Below, one piece after another: positions 35,601 to 46,162 of a DNA stretch of 64,000 nucleotides. Origin of the DNA: Lineus longissimus (Eukaryota > Nemertea > Pilidiophora > Heteronemertea > Lineidae); the NCBI RefSeq assembly GCF_910592395.1, contig NC_088310.1:9121501-9185500 (forward strand). The letters are read 5' to 3'. The notes under the pieces were generated by a model. The model ran no database searches and was not told the DNA's origin. It worked only from the letters and a program-made list of their open reading frames with translations. Position numbers and translations under genes: made by a program. Each line of letters starts with the position of its first letter. The first letter of the stretch is position 1.

Positions 35601-37860
35601 TACTGATCTGCGCCAGACTTATGAATAGGAAATGAGACGGCTCATTTTCACCGCTCGAGAAAATGTAAAAACTAGGCTAAATCGTTGGTGTGCGAAGTCT
35701 CCTTTAATATGATTCTTCCTATAATAGTTGCAAAGGGTATCTTAATATGATTTGTCAATAGTAAGCTCACAAAACCAATTCTAATTAAGAATTTTACCAA
35801 GTATGGAAGAACTAGTTTTAATACCAGTGACTGTGGCCTTCATTAGCGCTTTGTATTCTTATCACTTTGTGTCACATTGTCATTAGGAATTGAATAGTGA
35901 TCTTCTTTCTTATCTTGCCCGAGACCTTGAGCAGATCAGAATACTATCGTATCTGGGATCCCCTGAGGTTTTTTTGAAGCCTCTCTCGGTCACATGAAAA
36001 CCCCCTCAGCGCCATGACAACTATTTCTTCCTTTCCTCTGTTTCCACCGTTTCGACCCACTAGCTTCCAGCCTTCTGATAAAACCCCGGGATGAAAAAAA
36101 CCACCATCCTTCTTCATGGATCGTTACATTTTCGCAACCGATAATTTTATCTTCCGCTCGATGAAAGATTATGACTGCCGACCCATGAAAACATTAACCG
36201 AACTTTCATCAAAGCAGAATTTTTCAAGTAAATCTTCTGTCATTATATCGACAAGCGGTTCTGGGGCTGTCGGGTACAACTGTTTATCGCATGATATGTG
36301 TATAAAAGAAACGATTGTGACAAATCTGTTGAGTCGAGAACCTCAATTAGGCTATCCATATTTGATATTCTCATCAATACAAATGGGTTCTGGATTCAAG
36401 TTGCCCTGATTCTGATTCTTCATTTCGCCAGCAGTGATTTCTGAAAGCTTAAAGGGTCGACTTGAGCATGGGAGACGTTGGGTTTTTTTCATACAAAACT
36501 GGCTTCTGGCAGGACCGCAACTGCTCCAAACAAGATTTCTGACAGATCTTTGAACTGCAATAAACAATGCACTAGAACGGGGTGTAACCAAAGCCTGCCT
36601 GAAATTCACAAGCCATTACAACACTCCCTCGCAACACTGGCGAAAATCGTTGTTAAAGATCAGCATTAGTGTGGTACAACAAGTGGCGACGCATGGTGGC
36701 AAGTAGGGGTATCATCCTCCTGGCCATGAAAATTCCACCCCCAAGTTGTCCCTTTAATTGAGGATGTATTCGGGTCGTGTTTTAATCTCCAATAAAAGGG
36801 TCAGATTATGCGTCCACGGTGTGATCATCCGAAGTGGGCCAACCACGAGGCCTACATGAAATTTAGGGTTAGTTATGGTCAATTTTGCTTCTAGAAATTG
36901 GTAAATAGCAGCAACTGCAAGACGTAGTTATTTTTTCACTTTTCATCGTAAATATTTTTTCACTGTTTCATCCTCAGATATTTTAGACTACTTCGAGCGA
37001 CATCGTTAGTCACTCCAAATTTTACTGATGCGACTTGCATGGCATGGAAGTTAAAGTACAGCTGAAACCAAATGTTACGCACATAATCTGGTTAGCACGA
37101 CCAGTAAATTATCAATATCAACTTCGCTTTCTCTTTTTTCGTGTATAAGGTGGTCACATAAACAGGTTTTAAATATGTTTACCGAGGAATGGTATTTCTA
37201 GATCTAATAATCACACTACCGCATATTTACTCGAATCGTGTGTCAGGTCATTACAAACAACAAATTGGCTCGTAGAGTACAGCTTAATCGCATTGGCCTT
37301 GTCATTAGTGTCGCAAATATTGAGAAAGTCACATTTCTGCAGCATATATCCGTGTGTGCAAACCGTATCAGATGTTTTCGCCAAGTGATTTGATGACCAT
37401 TAAAAAATCGGTATATTTCTTTTACTGTCACGTTATAGTCTATCTATTGACGACGTGATACCTGTATGTTTTCAGTAGGCGTTAGCGTTCCTGACTGTTG
37501 CACTTGAGGAAGAAACAGGTTTTTATCGATCCCACACGACTACCAGGGTGATCTGCCTGATAACCTTATTGTCTCCCAGCTAACGAATATAAAAATTTGT
37601 CAGACATTTGCTGAGGAGGAATTACTAGTCAACTGTATTTAGACACCAGAAAGGTGACCAGACCATTGGTTTTAACCAGGCTCGCTGACTATCGATCATG
37701 GGAGGCATTTCTTTGTCAATCGTCCGTCGTCCGGCTGCCTCTTCACCTATACGACACTGTTAACATGATGCAATTAGACCAAGGGCCAATGACGCACACC
37801 TAAAGAAGAGCCCCCCCCCCCCCCCCCACCCCCACTCCTAGCCCCATACCCCCAGTTCAT
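32678..37860. other. Gene-poor stretch; ATT microsatellite at about 33416-33450; C17 at 37811-37827
   Basis: The ORF at 32825-33211 (128 codons) and others have no recognised domain. Simple sequence: an interrupted ATT tract near 33430 and a 17-bp C run at 37811-37827. Confidence 0.5.
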
Positions 37861-37905
37861 TTACAAATTTCAAACTTCTAACGAACGGCGTAGACCTTTA
37901 TTAGC
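37861..37905 (+). repeat. Dispersed repeat, 3' fragment (family of 18236-18453)
   Basis: TTACAAATTTCAAAC followed by AACGAACGGCGTAGACCTTT matches only the right end of the family. Confidence 0.5.
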
Positions 37906-38707
37906 CAATGAAGACAAAGCGCATCTTCGTTCATCATTAATTATGATATCATTATAATGCGAAAATGTCGAATGGTGTCATGAACTTTATGGGTTTTTTA
38001 ATGAGCGGGAAGCGATAACACCACAGGGCAAAACCATTATATTTACGGAAGCTGGAAGGTTATCAAACGTAGGTGTATTATTCACGGGACCAACAACCTA
38101 AATAATAAGCTGTAATATGTCTATAATAAGACAAAAACCTTTTAAAGAGCCTTTTGACTAAAGGCAGAGGCTTTTAGATCAGCACACAATCCAACTACAC
38201 CGCCAGTTGCAGTATTTATAACGTTTTAAATGTCTTGTTCTGAATTAACGAAAATTCAGCGTCCATTGTGATATCAAGAAAGGAGACATCTGAGTTAATT
38301 TGCCTAACATCGTCTTCTTGCAAACTATCGGTAAACAAGTTTATAATGTTCTTCCACCACCTCCGGCGACATGTCCAAAACAGGAAGGGAGAAATGTCGA
38401 TAAGCCTCGATGTGACTGCGCGTAGAAGAGTCAATATAGCACTTAATCCAAAAGATTGAAAGAAAACGTTTTATGTTGTTTTTGTGTAGCATTGAGTCTT
38501 GTGAAGACCATATCAAAAGTTTAGGAAAATATGAGTATTTTGAAATCTAGATATAGGTTCTTGGGGTCAAGGAATCCATTAGGACTATCTCTGACGCATC
38601 CTGTGGTCTATACTCCATATATAAACGCATCTTGACCCTTAATGTATGGGCGGAGGTTACGGGGGCAATACCGCTGGAAGTTCATTATGTAAAAACCTAA
38701 GTGGTTG
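37906..38707. other. Intergenic; weak ORFs on the minus strand
   Basis: The minus-strand frame at 38216-38434 contains VSFLDI, vaguely like a Penelope/DIRS reverse-transcriptase block, but nothing around it supports that. Confidence 0.35.
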
Positions 38708-38716
38708 AGATGTCTC
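38708..38716. repeat. 9-bp target-site duplication, left (AGATGTCTC)
   Basis: Identical to 38787-38795, and directly abuts the hairpin element. Confidence 0.75.
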
Positions 38717-38786
38717 CATCCTGAGGAAATCAGGGGTTAATGTTCGCTTCTCCGGTCCTACATTAACCCCTGATTTCCTCAGGATG
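38717..38786. mobile_element. 70-bp hairpin micro-element, perfect 27-bp inverted repeats
   Basis: CATCCTGAGGAAATCAGGGG onward (38717-38743) is exactly reverse complementary to 38760-38786, with a 16-bp loop. A perfect 9-bp direct repeat flanks it. The size of the duplication fits Mutator-like elements, but assignment from that alone is weak. Confidence 0.8.
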
Positions 38787-38795
38787 AGATGTCTC
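38787..38795. repeat. 9-bp target-site duplication, right (AGATGTCTC)
   Basis: Identical to 38708-38716. Confidence 0.75.
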
Positions 38796-38924
38796 TCACG
38801 TTGTTGGGGAACTGCATCATGGGAAATCCAAGATGGCCGCCACTGAGACCCCAAATTCATTTATCGGCCATAACCTACCAACCCCAACCTACCTCCCCGC
38901 CCTGCAATGCGTACGCCAGGCGCC

Positions 38925-39665
38925 TTCAGGTACCCTATTTTGAAGACGTCATTCAGAAGGGTTTGGTTTACTTCAAGACTTGTCACATTCACCCAAAATA
39001 GACACCTGCCCTGTGCGAAATGACCACTTGATGTTATTCAGAGCTGTTTAAGTCACTTCAAGATTAGTCACATCAAACCAGAAAACACCTGCCCCGTACG
39101 GAAATACCTTCTTCAAAGTCATACAGTTTGCTCAAGACTTGTCACATCCAACCAGAATACCAACTATCCTGGTTGGCGTAATTGTAATACCATCTTTGAA
39201 TACTTTATAGATTGTTGTTAGATATACTTGAAGACAAGGTCACATCCACCTAGAACAATAAACACTTGCCCTGTTGAGAATACCTCTTTTGAAGATGTCA
39301 TTCAAAACGGTTTGATTTACTTGAGACAATATCACCTCCAACCAAAAGACACCTGTCCCGTACGTACAGTTTGGTTCAAAACTTGTCACATCCAACCAGA
39401 ATAACCAATCATGATTTGTGTTGTTAAGCCGTCTTTGAATACTTTATAGAAAGTGGTTGATATACTTGAAGACAATGTCACACCCACCTAGAACAAACAC
39501 ATGCGCTGTCCTGTTCGGAATACCCTTTTTGAAGATGTCATTCAAAACGGTTTGATTACTTGAAGACAATGTCACATCGAACTAGAATACACCTGCCCTG
39601 TACGGATATATCATCTTCGAATACGTCATTCACGCAAATCTGTCCTTTATGGGAATACCGTATTC
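38925..39665. repeat. Degenerate tandem repeat, about 80-bp monomers in about 240-bp blocks
   Basis: Words such as TTGTCACATCCAACCAGAAT (39140 and 39383) and CACCTAGAACAA recur with a spacing near 240 bp, and shorter-range similarity (GTCACAT...ACACCTG...GAATAC...) recurs about every 80 bp. Diverged, with no ORF kept. Confidence 0.75.
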
Positions 39666-41012
39666 GAAGGCCAAATTAGGTACACTATTTCAAAATGATT
39701 TGGTTATGTTTGAAGACATACATACTTGTTCCGTCTAGATACTTTTTGAACGGCCAAAATTGTTGTCCCTTATTCACCAAAAAGGCATTTTTCATTACTG
39801 ATAGCATGCATTATCAGTCCACTGTTATACAATGTGGGCATGTTCAAGTGAATCTCCCTTCTACGCGGTCGCCTCTATTATAAGACGGCCTTTTAAGGTT
39901 GTTCGGAGCCGTCACACCGAAACCCAGGTTGAAAAAGAAACTACGGTTGAAGAATATCAGTCAATACCACACACGGTAGTTCTTCATTATCCCACTGTGC
40001 GCGCAATGATACTAGTTTCACGTTTAGCTACCAGGTGGGGCAGTCTGATTTGGATCGTGGGATATGTACGTGTTGAGCCACAAATACCAATCATAGATAT
40101 ACCACTATTTCCTGCGGAGAATGCACTGGCAAATCGCATATGCGGGGTCGGGTCATTCATTCAGATAATAATATAAAATTTGGTGAATTGTATACATGAT
40201 AACTCACGCCAGATAAAAAGGAATGTATACGGAACTAATTACCTTCATTCTGGTTGTTGGGTATTGGTTTCGGCGGCGAGATAGTTATCAAAATGAAAAA
40301 CTCGACGTATTGTGTCAGTGCTACATTCTAGGTATGGTGCATTATTGCTGATAATTGCTGGACGTTTGTCATGTCAACTGAATTGGCTAATTGGTATATG
40401 CCATAGTGAAATGACTTCCTGGTAAGATTATATTGCCAGTTTGCTGCCCGCTTCAGAGGTGATGGAGCTTTCGGAAATATAATGGCTATTGTGTTCACCT
40501 TGCTGTTAAATCACTGTATCGTGAGTGGCATTTTTTGAAAATTGATCATCTCGGAGAGGATTTTATTTGATCAAGGACATTTCATATTTCATGTCTTTGC
40601 CTGTTTGCTTTATACACACTAGAAGTCTCTTGCGGACCTAGCAAGAACTGAATTTATGACAGATTTTCGAATACATGGTATACTGATTAGTGAGTGCACG
40701 GTAGGTCGTGGCTGACCATTTCTCACAATTTGAACTTAAGTATGTCTTTTTTGCTAAATCAGGGACTATCCATCAAAATGCATACCAAAATGGAGGAGAT
40801 ATATCCCATTCTGAGATCAAGGCTTTCTTACTCCTTTGTCATATCGACATGCGGAGTATATTACTAACCACTGGTTATGCCAGGATGGATATGTTCTGGT
40901 GCTTGAAATACTCGACGAGTTGGCTACGCAACCATCCGTCACTGGAATAGTGATAAGAAATCAACCAAACAAAGTGAGTTGTTCGGCCCGGTTCGGGAAG
41001 TTCTCCGGTAAT
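39666..41012. other. Intergenic; unrecognised 114-codon ORF at 39832-40176
   Basis: The plus-strand ORF 39832-40176 has no motif I recognise; not supported as a gene. Confidence 0.45.
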
Positions 41013-41236
41013 TAGTGAGTTCCCCAAATCCCTCGAAACGCCAAACGCGAACGCCTATCCCATTGTTTCATCTCCTGATCACAATGTCGAACAATGGATA
41101 GGCGTTATCTATTTGGCGTATAGGGAGTTTTCGCAAAAATCCCCCGAAACGTCCACGTGATCGCGGACGCCTATCCCATAACAATGTTATAGGCGTTCGC
41201 GTTGGCGTTTCGGTGGATATGCGAAAACTCCCTATT
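41013..41236. mobile_element. Two adjoining palindromic MITEs, TAGGGAGTT family
   Basis: 41120-41236 is a clean hairpin (TAGGGAGTTTTCGCAAAAAT to ATATGCGAAAACTCCCTA) and 41013-41119 is a diverged relative ending at the shared TATAGGGAG junction. Both contain GCGAACGCCTATCCCA-like blocks, which pair within and between them. Confidence 0.75.
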
Positions 41237-42620
41237 ACTAGATGGGACTGAAACACCATTTCGACTTCTCGGCTGGCGTACGAACGTTTTTCTGCGTGGA
41301 ATCGGATTAACTGTAGACAGCCATTTCCCGCTAAGGAAAACCACCTGTGCGATTTCAGCTAACGTTTAAAACGATTAGTATAATACGACCCAAATTATAA
41401 CGGTAATCGCCCTACTTCAGTTTCTAAACGTGTTTATGGCAACTCTAACACTGTTAGGCAGGTCATACTGGAATTAGGATGTAGTTCCTAGCGAATAGCT
41501 GTTGATAAACTCATGTCAAGTTCTCTCATAAACATGGGTAAAACAGCGAACCTGCTTCCAGCTATTGAGACTTCAGTATACATGTAAAATATCCACTATA
41601 CCTTCAACCACTTGAACCACAATGATGAGCCATGTTGGGCCGAGACAGAGTAAGCCGATGTAATATGTTTTCCTCTAAAAGCTCAGCTAAGATTGCTCCA
41701 CGATATAGCTACTTTACTGTTTTACTAGACATTCCACTACAGGTAAATCACTATCAGCGTGACCAACAAGATATTGTTGGAATGAATGCTTAGCGGAATG
41801 GTCTGATGACACCATTTCGGAATGGTCTGATGACACGTTTTCGATGCAATATTGATGCGGCCCATTTTGGCACACAACCATGAAACGGTAGTAGAAGACG
41901 AAGAGACAGTCATACCCATTTATACAACAAATTAACGTCCATGTATAACATCAACTAATGAGCTGCAGCCAAGACGTTACTAACGATGATAATTAATTTT
42001 GTGTTAATCAGACAGGTCTATGAATATATTAAATTTTTGGTTCATAACACTATTGAAAATATTTTCCTTAAAACTTTCGTAGCCGATTCTTTTATCTGTT
42101 TTCGGCTAAAATGTCATGTATTGACTACTCGATTTTTGTAAGCAATGATTTTAATCAGTAATCATGGTAGGCTTATGATGGAACATCTAGTCAGGGAAAC
42201 AGGTCGTTCTTGGCAAATAGACACCAGCAAATCTATCCACCAAGGACGAAAATTCCCCCGGGCTGACGATCGAATCTCATTTAAGTGACGAGAACTAATT
42301 AGTGGCTGTCACTGAGTCGTCACTCCCTATCTATTCCGTATCAAATTTGTCCCTTACCACCTTAATGGTTTTGACCATTGAAGGTCGTGCCGGAACATAA
42401 CAATATTTCGTGTTCAAAAAGGAAGAAATTATGTCATTCATTAGTAGCAGTAATACGCCAAGAAATCACCAAGAAATTGTCACTCGATTTTATTCAAATT
42501 TACAATATTCAACTTTTCTTCACTAAGAATTTCCATCATTTTAACCACGCTAAGAACTTTTTCATGCGATCACCATAGGACCTACTGTTCATTTTTTTCT
42601 AATGTCAAAAGTATTGTTTA
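41237..42620. other. Region upstream of the second GPCR
   Basis: No coding sequence recognised. A 21-bp block (GGAATGGTCTGATGACAC) is tandemly duplicated at about 41796-41836. Promoter and 5' UTR exons of the GPCR may lie here but cannot be placed. Confidence 0.45.
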
Positions 42621-42629
42621 TCTTTGCAG
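42621..42629 (+). promoter_or_regulatory. Candidate 3' splice site of a 5' UTR intron (GPCR at 42658)
   Basis: TCTTTGCAG stands 28 nt before the ATG, preceded by a pyrimidine-rich tract (42594-42625). It suggests a spliced 5' UTR. Confidence 0.5.
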
Positions 42630-42657
42630 CGGGCTTCATTATCCAGACTCGTCCATC

Positions 42658-44133
42658 ATGCCTGCTTATATTGGATCATGGCATCACTATGGGGCCATAA
42701 TGTCCGAGCCCAGACCTACAAGTAAACTATCCTCAAAGATCTACGAATCGAAGGCCCCACCCATGCCAACCGTATGGCCAAACAACCAGACGAGTCAGGA
42801 TTTCGTCAATGTCACGCCACAGACGACAGTACCGCCATGTTTGTACGAACTTCGCTTAGCCAATCAGGACCTCGGCAGTATTCTCTTCATTTTATTCGTA
42901 CCGGTTACGTGCATCATTGTCATCCTTGGCTTGATAAACAACTCCTTATGCTACATTATCATGAGAAAATTCAACAAAAAATCTACTCCGAATTTTGTGA
43001 TGAGGGTTTTGGCTGTAGCTGATAATATGGTGCTCTTTTCGCTGATACTTTACAATACGTTACCGGCCACTTACGAATATACTGGACACTTGTTGGATTA
43101 CTATCAAGCCTTTCAACACATGAAGGGATACCTTTGGTTTTTCATGTGGTTTAGTAAGACATTCTCTGTGTACATCATAGTGCTGATGACAGTTGACAGA
43201 TACATTGCCCTCTGTCACCCGCTAAAGGCTCAACGGCTCTGCACAAGGAAGAAAGCCTGGTTTGGCGTGGTTTCTGTGATAATTTTCTCTGTGTTGTACA
43301 ACTTACCGAAGCTTTGGTATCTGAAGATAGTGTTTAAATACGATCCTTGCAGCAGTACCATGAAACCAACCGTCATTCTCTCGGATACATACAGTAACCC
43401 ATATTTTCAGCATATCTACATCCAAGGTGCCTATATTCTCGTTATGTTTGTTGTGCCTCTCCATGTTTTGTTAATACTGAACATATTTCTTGTGAACGCG
43501 ATAAGAAAGGCTACAAAAAATCGTCAGACGATGAACAGCACTGGCAAAAAGGGCCGGGATAGCGTGACTGAACGAATCATTGGAGTAGTGACAATGTTCA
43601 TCGTTCTTGAGTCCCCCTCCATCATCGCAAATGTTTTAATCACAGTTAACCAATGGGCTGACGGGAAACTCATGGATTACGAAGCTCTCCACTGGGGAGC
43701 TCGCATTGGCTATGTCCTCTCAGCTATCAACTCGTTCATCAACTTCTATATCTACGTCCTCGTGGGTAAGCGCTTCAGGAGACATTTCTTGAGTCTGTTT
43801 CATAGAAATAAGGAGTCTCTTAATGACTCTTTAATGTCTGGCCAGCAGCGATCCGTATCTCATAACAACGGACGGCATCTCTCCAGACAGACAACTCGGG
43901 ATACCATCCTTAACGGGAACAATGCTGCCCTCGCTGCCTTACTGATACATGCTGATGGCACGAGGACTCGCTCTCCTTCTGTGAGCCCGCAGACTCCAAA
44001 GTCGTCGACTCCGAAATGGCCACCAGAGAGTCCGCGTACACCAAGGACTGGGTCACCTCGGCATGGACATAGTCCTCGCGGCATTCCTGGGATGGGAGCA
44101 AAAAAGAATCTTTTCTTTTCAAGTCGATGTTAG
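42658..44133 (+). CDS. FMRFamide-receptor-like class A GPCR with long Ser/Pro-rich tail
   Basis: A 491-residue plasma-membrane receptor, coding part uninterrupted. Outer N-terminus about 70 residues with two N-glycosylation sequons (N43, N51). TM1 about 74-101 with N95; TM2 with D122; TM3 ending in DRY (180-182) followed by IALCHPLKA; TM6 with P320 in LESP rather than CWxP; TM7 with NSFINFYIY (358-366), giving NFxxY for NPxxY. The tail from 370 holds basic then SP/TP-rich repeats (about 435-480), likely kinase and arrestin targets. DRYIALCHPLKA, the TM6 and TM7 forms are those of invertebrate FMRFamide/myosuppressin-type receptors, so a neuropeptide ligand is inferred. No Cys lies at the usual position before TM3, while C61 and C231 are available. 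A second in-frame Met at residue 15 could also start translation. Confidence 0.93.
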   Translation: MPAYIGSWHHYGAIMSEPRPTSKLSSKIYESKAPPMPTVWPNNQTSQDFVNVTPQTTVPPCLYELRLANQDLGSILFILFVPVTCIIVILGLINNSLCYIIMRKFNKKSTPNFVMRVLAVADNMVLFSLILYNTLPATYEYTGHLLDYYQAFQHMKGYLWFFMWFSKTFSVYIIVLMTVDRYIALCHPLKAQRLCTRKKAWFGVVSVIIFSVLYNLPKLWYLKIVFKYDPCSSTMKPTVILSDTYSNPYFQHIYIQGAYILVMFVVPLHVLLILNIFLVNAIRKATKNRQTMNSTGKKGRDSVTERIIGVVTMFIVLESPSIIANVLITVNQWADGKLMDYEALHWGARIGYVLSAINSFINFYIYVLVGKRFRRHFLSLFHRNKESLNDSLMSGQQRSVSHNNGRHLSRQTTRDTILNGNNAALAALLIHADGTRTRSPSVSPQTPKSSTPKWPPESPRTPRTGSPRHGHSPRGIPGMGAKKNLFFSSRC

Positions 44134-46162
44134 TAACCGTCTTTTTGTTTGCTGTGTACAGAACTTTGGTACGAAAAAAAGAGAATTCTGCAATTCGTAA
44201 CATTTTAGCAGTTTGTTGTAAGATAGCTGACGAATCTTTTTGTGAAATAATATCATTGACCTGTACTTTAAAATGGGTGTTATAATATATTTATGGATAT
44301 GGTCTAGTCAATGATAAGAGAGTTCCTAGAGAGTTCAGTCCAAAGGTTACACCGCGGACGCAGTGGACCGGCCTCGTCCCGTCGCCCTTTACATGAGAAG
44401 AGACGATCAGGAAAACGAAACGGACTGCCCCGGGAGTCGAAAGCACTTATCTTGTCTGAATAAGTGATTTCTCTCGCACAAAACAATAATGTCGCGTGGT
44501 TGTTCTGGTCAGGAAATGTGTGTGCGTGTGTGTGGGGGGGGGGAGACAACACGATATCGCGGACCTAATTTTTGCGAGATGATGTTTCGGCGTGAAAAAA
44601 ACTGTTCCTGTGTGCACGTTTTGGTATCGATTTGATACATACCGGTTTTCATACCAACGTGGTCATCCTTAATTACCTGAGTCAGTCGTATGTTCCTTCA
44701 CCGCCTCACATGTTACTGAGCTCGGTCATAACAGACGCGTGAAAGGCCCTGAAAGTTTAGTGCTCGTGGTCGTTCAGCTTCCGGTGCGACCGCCACTTAT
44801 CTTGGCGGAACGTCATTTGGCACATCCTGAACCTCTGTGCAGTACTCGGCACTAATGACCGAGATTTATGCTCTGAACAAACCCACACGCTGCCAGCGGG
44901 ATTGCCGGCTGTTCTCTTACTAATCAAAACATCCACGCCGTTCGATGTTTAATGTGTAACGTGTGCGAGGGGAGGGGAGAGGCACACGACTAACCCTGGT
45001 ATTCGACGATGCATATGGCGGAGTCATTGAGGATCCGCCGGCTGACTTAATGATGGCATAGCGGGAGCTATCCCTAAATGGAAATTCTGCAGGAAAAAAA
45101 TTGAATTCATCGGTTTATCACGGACCTACATGTATATTTGTTTGCAGTGTAACACTGTAAGCAAACTGTCACGAGCGAGGAATCTTCATTTGACAAATGG
45201 CTAACTACACATCAAAGTCATCCCAAATTTTCAACTGTAAAGAAGGACTGTTAGACAATGTGTATATAAGATCAATGTAACTATCAGCATATATTCAAAG
45301 ACGAAATAAAATGGCACACTCAGTACATGTAATTTCCTTATTTGCCCTAAATCCTTCTCTACTCATGACTACTATTTCCCGCCATGTCGCCAAAGATTGT
45401 AAAGTGAGACCGGCTGGCAAAGTAAAACCATTCAGCGATGAGGCAACGTGAAAATACATGTAGTGGAAGAAAGGTTGTTGAATGTATCTGCTGTATGCGC
45501 CGCAGTTATGGCTGTGACGAATCAATGAGGATTTTCATCACTGCAATATGGTGCAGGAGACGGCCATCGACAGCCATCCCTGAAAACTGGGTTTTCAACG
45601 CACGGACAATCTGACACACACAATGGGTATACTAGTCAGGCAAGGATCCCAGAACGGCGGGTTGCTGTTCTTATCCTTGTTGATTTCAACGGTGACTTCC
45701 AAATTTTCTTGGTCAATTTGTGTAACATCAGTTGAATACCAATAGTGCAAGTAGGCAACCGGTAAGATTTAGCAAGAAATCAACAACTTCTAATAAACAT
45801 TTGGCCTCGAGTCGGCACAGCTACTAATGTATATCCAGTTATTTCCTAGAAACTCGCCGACCTTGCTACGCCGCGGTATTCCCATGGCATACATGCAGTT
45901 GAATTGGGGAGTTTTTGCCTGAGGGAGCTCTCGTTCCTTGCTTGACGGATTACTGGTACTTGACTCTCGAACAAGCGCAACTAAACGAGACGCAGGTTGA
46001 GTCTGGTTCTCTGCATGCTGAGGTAAGGTATTTTAGGTATTGAGTAGGTACATGTATGAGGAAGGGAAAGCTAAAAATGCCAAATTAGGTTGTTTGTCGT
46101 GGTTACGTCTTCCAAGCGTCCCCGCTATAAGGCAGATTAGCCAGATGTATGCTCTGCAAGTT
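44134..46162. other. Convergent intergenic region between GPCR and SLC35G-like gene
   Basis: Both neighbouring genes end into this 2-kb interval, so it should hold both 3' UTRs. No canonical AATAAA closely follows the GPCR stop. A GT-rich tract followed by a G run lies at about 44518-44543. No other gene recognised. Confidence 0.5.

Noticed and set aside
38216-38516. Penelope/DIRS-like reverse transcriptase fragment
   Set aside because: Only a VSFLDI-like string is suggestive; no neighbouring motif, and frames are short.
45060-45090. Missing 5' exon of the PLEKHD1-like PH domain (CCTAAATGGAAATT)
   Set aside because: A Lys-Trp pair is present but there is no GT donor in the needed phase and no flanking similarity.
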